This document shows positions 60,422 through 64,000 of a stretch of 64,000 nucleotides of DNA, piece by piece (positions within the stretch are counted from its first letter, which is position 1; every line of letters starts with the position of its first letter). The translations under genes were made by a program, and so were the position numbers. A model generated the notes under the pieces. It worked only from the letters and a program-made list of their open reading frames with translations, ran no database searches and had not been told where the DNA came from. The DNA is taken from the NCBI GenBank assembly GCA_009746045.1, contig RPFO01000256.1, forward strand, positions 1,042,859 to 1,106,858, written 5' to 3'. Source of the DNA: Mesostigma viride. Its lineage: Eukaryota; Streptophyta; Mesostigmatophyceae; Mesostigmatales; Mesostigmataceae.

Positions 60422-63400
60422 CTTACCATACGCGTGACGCTTTCACGAGACGTATCAGGCGTGACCGCCGACCTGTTTCGAGCGACCTTGACAAGCGGGA
60501 CCACGTCTGACATCACGCATTTGCCCGTCGTGAGCGTCGCTCCGGTCTCCGCGAGCGTCTATGACATAACGATCGACAAGAGCGGCGTGAGCGTGACCGT
60601 CGCGGCCGGTACAATCACACTGTACCTCCCCGTAGGTGTCCTCGACGCCGCAGGAGACACAAACGCGGACACATGGGTGACGGTGGACTTCCTCCAAGCG
60701 ACGCCCTACCAGCCGTCCATCCAGGTGTCCACCCGCGCGCCGGACCAGGGCGCGGTGAAGTACATGAAAGCGGACATCACATTCCCGCGCGACGTCACGG
60801 GATTCGCGTCCGACAGCATCAAGATCCGACAGCAGGCCCCGGAATCCGCCAAGGGGTGGAAGTTCGAGCTGGGGGACGAATGCCCGTGCCTGACGAGGGG
60901 GCTGTTCACCGGGGTGTTCGCGAGCCCCCTGGGCGACTCGCTGGTGCCGCTGTCCCTGCTCTCCAGCGGGGCGGACACGTACCGCTGGGAGTTCACCGAG
61001 TCTGCGGAGAGCACCGTGGGGACGCCCGCAAAGTCCTTCACGGGAGGCGGGGACCCTTTGGTGGTGGAGGGCGGCGTGTTGAAGGTGGGCGAGGGGGTGA
61101 GCCCGGTGACGAGCGGCCTCCCGTACGGCACATTCACGCTGTCGGTGCTCGTGATCCCCCAGCAGGACCTGTCCACTTCCACGGGGGGTACAAGGACCTG
61201 ATAGAGTACGGGTTCGCGGACGTGAAGGTGACGGACGACGGCCACTTGCGTTTCTATGACGGCAACAACGCCTTCACGACGACCGCGACGGTTGACTCTG
61301 CGCCCTTTCACCTCGCCGTAACGAACGAGGGGTCCGCCTTCAAGGTGTACAAGGACGGTGCGCTGATCGGCTCGTCCAACGACAGTTATATGGGATACGG
61401 ACAGCTGCGACTGTCTCAGGGCGTCGCGGGGTGGTCGATATGGTACACGGACGCGCGCGTGATCGCGGGGACGGCCGTCTCGGACTCGAACACGCTGGTG
61501 TACGGCTGGCGGGAGACATACTCGCAGAGAAAGGCCAGAGAGTTCTGCCTGGAGTTCGACCTGGACACGACGGAGGTGCCGAAGGGCTCGCTGAACGTGG
61601 CCGTCGAGGAGGGCGCGGCGACGGACGCGGATGACAAGGCGAGTTCCGCGAACAACACCACCATCGAGTACCCCGAACCGCTTCAGTTCTCTCTTGCATT
61701 TCAGGACGTGGTGGGGCGTGCTGTAGACCCACTTGACGACGGCTTACAGAATTGGTTTCAGATGGTGGTGACGTGGGATCGGTCCGTCAGCGGCTTCCAG
61801 ACAAGCGGTTTTCAGGTCAAGTACTTTCGGACAGGAGTTACCCCTATTGAGGTGTCTGTCGCTAAGATAACCCCGGCTTCTGGTTCTGGTGCTAATTACA
61901 CCCTCCTCTTCGACAAGACCGAGACAGCTGGGTCCAACGATGGTTTCATCACGCTATATGTCCCCAGAAGGGCCGTGGTAGACGCGCTTTCTTCCAACGT
62001 GTACAACTCTTACGACACCCGGTATCAAGTTCAGTTTGTGCACGCCGAATCTCCCTTTCTCGACCCCTCGGTATGGGTGGATTTTGCGGACACTGAAACG
62101 TTGTATCAGGATGGCGCCATGACAACTCCGGTTACAAGCTCTGGACAAACAATAGCATCCGCAAAAAGCAAAACTCTCACGCAATACACGTTTCGAACAT
62201 CCAACATAAAGCCGACTTTTGCTACATTCCCAGCAAGCTATTCCGCCTTTCCGACATTTGCCTCTATGTACATGAATGAGAAGTTGTTCGTGGGATATTA
62301 CACTCTCTTTTACGTGGCAAGAAAAGGGGGATTTATTTCTAATCAGTCCATAATTCTTGCTAAAAAAGAAACCATTCAGAAACCCGACATCATTATTACC
62401 CAATACGTGAGGCACGGAGTGGGTTCCACGTCCGCGACTCCATTTCAATCCATCAAGACCGTTTGTGATATCCACCCTGACGGGGGGGCATGGAGCTCGT
62501 TCTATCTAATCACGGAGCGGGTTGACCAGAACAAACGCACATTGTGGAAAGATGGAGCGCAATTAGGGGAGACATTTTCCGCCACTTCCAGTGGTTCCTG
62601 CGATGTAAGTCTCGGTGATATGGGAAATTGCGATCTCTGCGAGTTTCTGTATTATCCACGCGCTCTTTCGGACGGAGAAGTCGCTAGTGTGAACACGCTT
62701 CTCAAGGACAAGTGGGCAGATCTATGGGCCCCGGACATCTGGATTGATTTTTCAGACACATCCACACTTTTTCAGGACGTACAGAGCACGATTCCCGCGG
62801 TGTCGAATGGAGATCTTATCCATTCCGTGATAAGCAAATCCCCAAGCCACACCACTTTTCAAGCAAACACCACTTCACTCAGACCCGCGCTGGTCGTTGG
62901 CACCGGGCTTTCATTCGCGGCCTTTACCAGCAGTGATAGCTTGTACCTGACAACACCCTTCACGGCCACACAATTTACCATATTCTACGTAGCGCGCAAG
63001 GGTTCGTGGCGCGCTCAACATCAGGTCATCAGTATGTCGACATATGCATCAACAACATCTGTTAGGCTATCTCACCAAACGTCTTATATAAACTCCGCAA
63101 ATCCACTTACGAGTAATAACATGACGCTGTTTAGCAACGGGAACGCATGGAACAAATTTTACGTCATCGCGGAAAGGCGCTCAGGCACAAACCAGACGGC
63201 GTGGAAGAACACTGTACAAATGTTCAACAGGACACTGTCAGCTATCACCACATCAAATGCCATTATCACCATCAACGGGCTTCAGTACTTAAGTGGTGGG
63301 ACCACCGGAATGGGATCTTGCGACTACGGCGAGTTATTATATTATAACCGAGCACTCTCCAACGCGGAGATTTTAAGTACTATTAACCTCCTCATGGCAA

Positions 63401-63461
63401 AGTGGGCCGCGCTCCTGTAGAGCAAAAAAATATCCCCGCCACATTCCGAGAAGTTGTAAGA

Positions 63462-64000
63462 ATGACCGACACGATCACGGCTCGCGTCACGTTCTCTCGC
63501 GACGTATCGGGCGTCTCGCCCCAGCTGTTTCAAGCCACGTTCACGGACGAGGTGACCGCCGAGAAGATCCCGCTGACTGTGCAGTCCGCGGTGCGGTAAC
63601 GAGCAGCGTATACGACCTGTATATCGCCAGGGGGGCGATTCCCGCCACCGTGAAGGAGGGCATGATCAAGCTTTTCCTCCCGGCCGGCTCTCTGACGACG
63701 GTGGGGGAGGACAACACGAACGCGGACACCCAGTGGAACCTGCGGTTCACGCAGCCGACGCCGTACTACCCGACCATCACCATATCCAGGCGGGAGCCGG
63801 ACACCGCCTGGGACATGCTTCTGAAGGTGGACGTGAGCTTCCCGCGCGACGTGACGGGGTTCACTGCGGACGCCATAAAGTTCCGGGTGGCGGACCCCGA
63901 CCCCACAAAGCAGTGGGACTACGACTACCAAGCGCTCATGGATGGCCTGTTTGCTTCAAAGGGCGCCTTTACGGCTTTGGATGCCAGGAATTATCGTTTG
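63462..64000 (+). CDS. Third modular viral protein, tandem paralogue (runs off window, one frameshift)
   Basis: The start at 63462 reads TARVTFSRDVSGVSPQLFQA, paralogous to the resumed start of the preceding gene. A shift near 63590 leads into a frame open to the window end: SSVYDLYIARG, FLPAGSLTTVGEDNTNAD, VDVSFPRDVTGFTADAIKF. Spacing between the two genes is only 41 bp. It is the same beta-module architecture as the gene before it, so a tandem gene duplication. Confidence 0.65.

Larger units (their letters stand above)
59550..63420 (+). pseudogene. Second large modular viral protein, interrupted by a palindromic insertion and one frameshift
   Basis: The first six codons begin at 59550, behind a TTATATATAC box. 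After the 855-bp insertion the same gene resumes at 60427 in the matching frame (VTLSRDVSGVTADLFRATL). It repeats the beta module ADITFPRDVTGFASDS near 60780. A shift in a GGGGGG run near 61190 leads into the frame ending at 63420. That part holds another beta module (VVTWDRSVSGFQ, about 61770) and two concanavalin-A-like modules. These are about 62065-62720 (SVWVDFADTETLYQDG...FYVARKG...LYYPRALSDGEV) and 62725-63417 (DIWIDFSDTSTLFQD...FYVARKG...LLYYNRALSNAEI). Such lectin-like domains bind glycans in phage and giant-virus fibre proteins. Likely a virion adhesin. Confidence 0.7.

Overview
The window looks like a stretch of nuclear chromosome from a unicellular eukaryote, most likely a green (chlorophyte-type) alga, and it carries many transposons and a block of giant-virus-like genes. 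The eukaryotic call rests on two genes whose exons I could join in frame with matching GT-AG intron phases: a mitochondrial ribosomal protein (mS35) and a SET-domain protein. Chromosome-type satellites, a Ty3/gypsy-type Gag-Pol, TTAA-type and non-LTR retroelements support it. The algal assignment is inference from the mixture of GC-rich genes, LINE/R2-type elements and giant-virus genes; nothing in the window names the species.

Layout. 0-10 kb is a transposon graveyard on the minus strand: a Ty3-like gag with the start of pol running off the left edge, a 1.35-kb TTAA/terminal-inverted-repeat element inserted just upstream of gag, an RNase H1 N-terminal-like ORF, a tandem dimer of an unknown element, and a decayed LINE ORF1 with two 5'-UTR-like monomers. 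11.5-16.9 kb holds an unrecognised host gene on the minus strand, with at least four phase-compatible exons and introns full of satellites. 18.2-22.2 kb holds the four-exon mS35 gene, whose introns carry C-rich tracts and CCCA and CCAGCCAA arrays. 23.4-33.6 kb is a second retroelement cluster: a LINE RT fragment, an ORF1 fragment, a near-complete but frameshifted ORF1/zinc-finger/RT/endonuclease element (+), and a 5'-truncated relative in tail-to-tail orientation (-). 34.2-35.2 kb is a spacerless 1.05-kb palindrome.

35.5-64 kb is dominated by genes of giant-virus (NCLDV) character: a KilA-N/coiled-coil protein, Cys/His zinc-motif proteins, an HNH-type nuclease, a staphylococcal-nuclease homologue, a DUF2314-like protein, a protein resembling the NCLDV DUF5767 family, an F-box-like protein, and very large modular fibre/adhesin-like proteins with repeated beta-sandwich and concanavalin-A-like domains. 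A three-intron SET gene (40.7-42.2 kb) sits inside this block. Several of the larger viral genes are frameshifted at homopolymers, and one is interrupted near its start by an 855-bp nested palindromic insertion flanked by a 5-bp duplication. The simplest reading is an endogenised giant-virus segment that is now decaying and being colonised by mobile elements.

The most unusual structures are the palindromic insertion at 59567-60421, the perfect-centre palindrome at 34174-35222, and the apparent fusion of a LINE ORF1p to an R2-like zinc-finger/RT/endonuclease frame near 26.73 kb.
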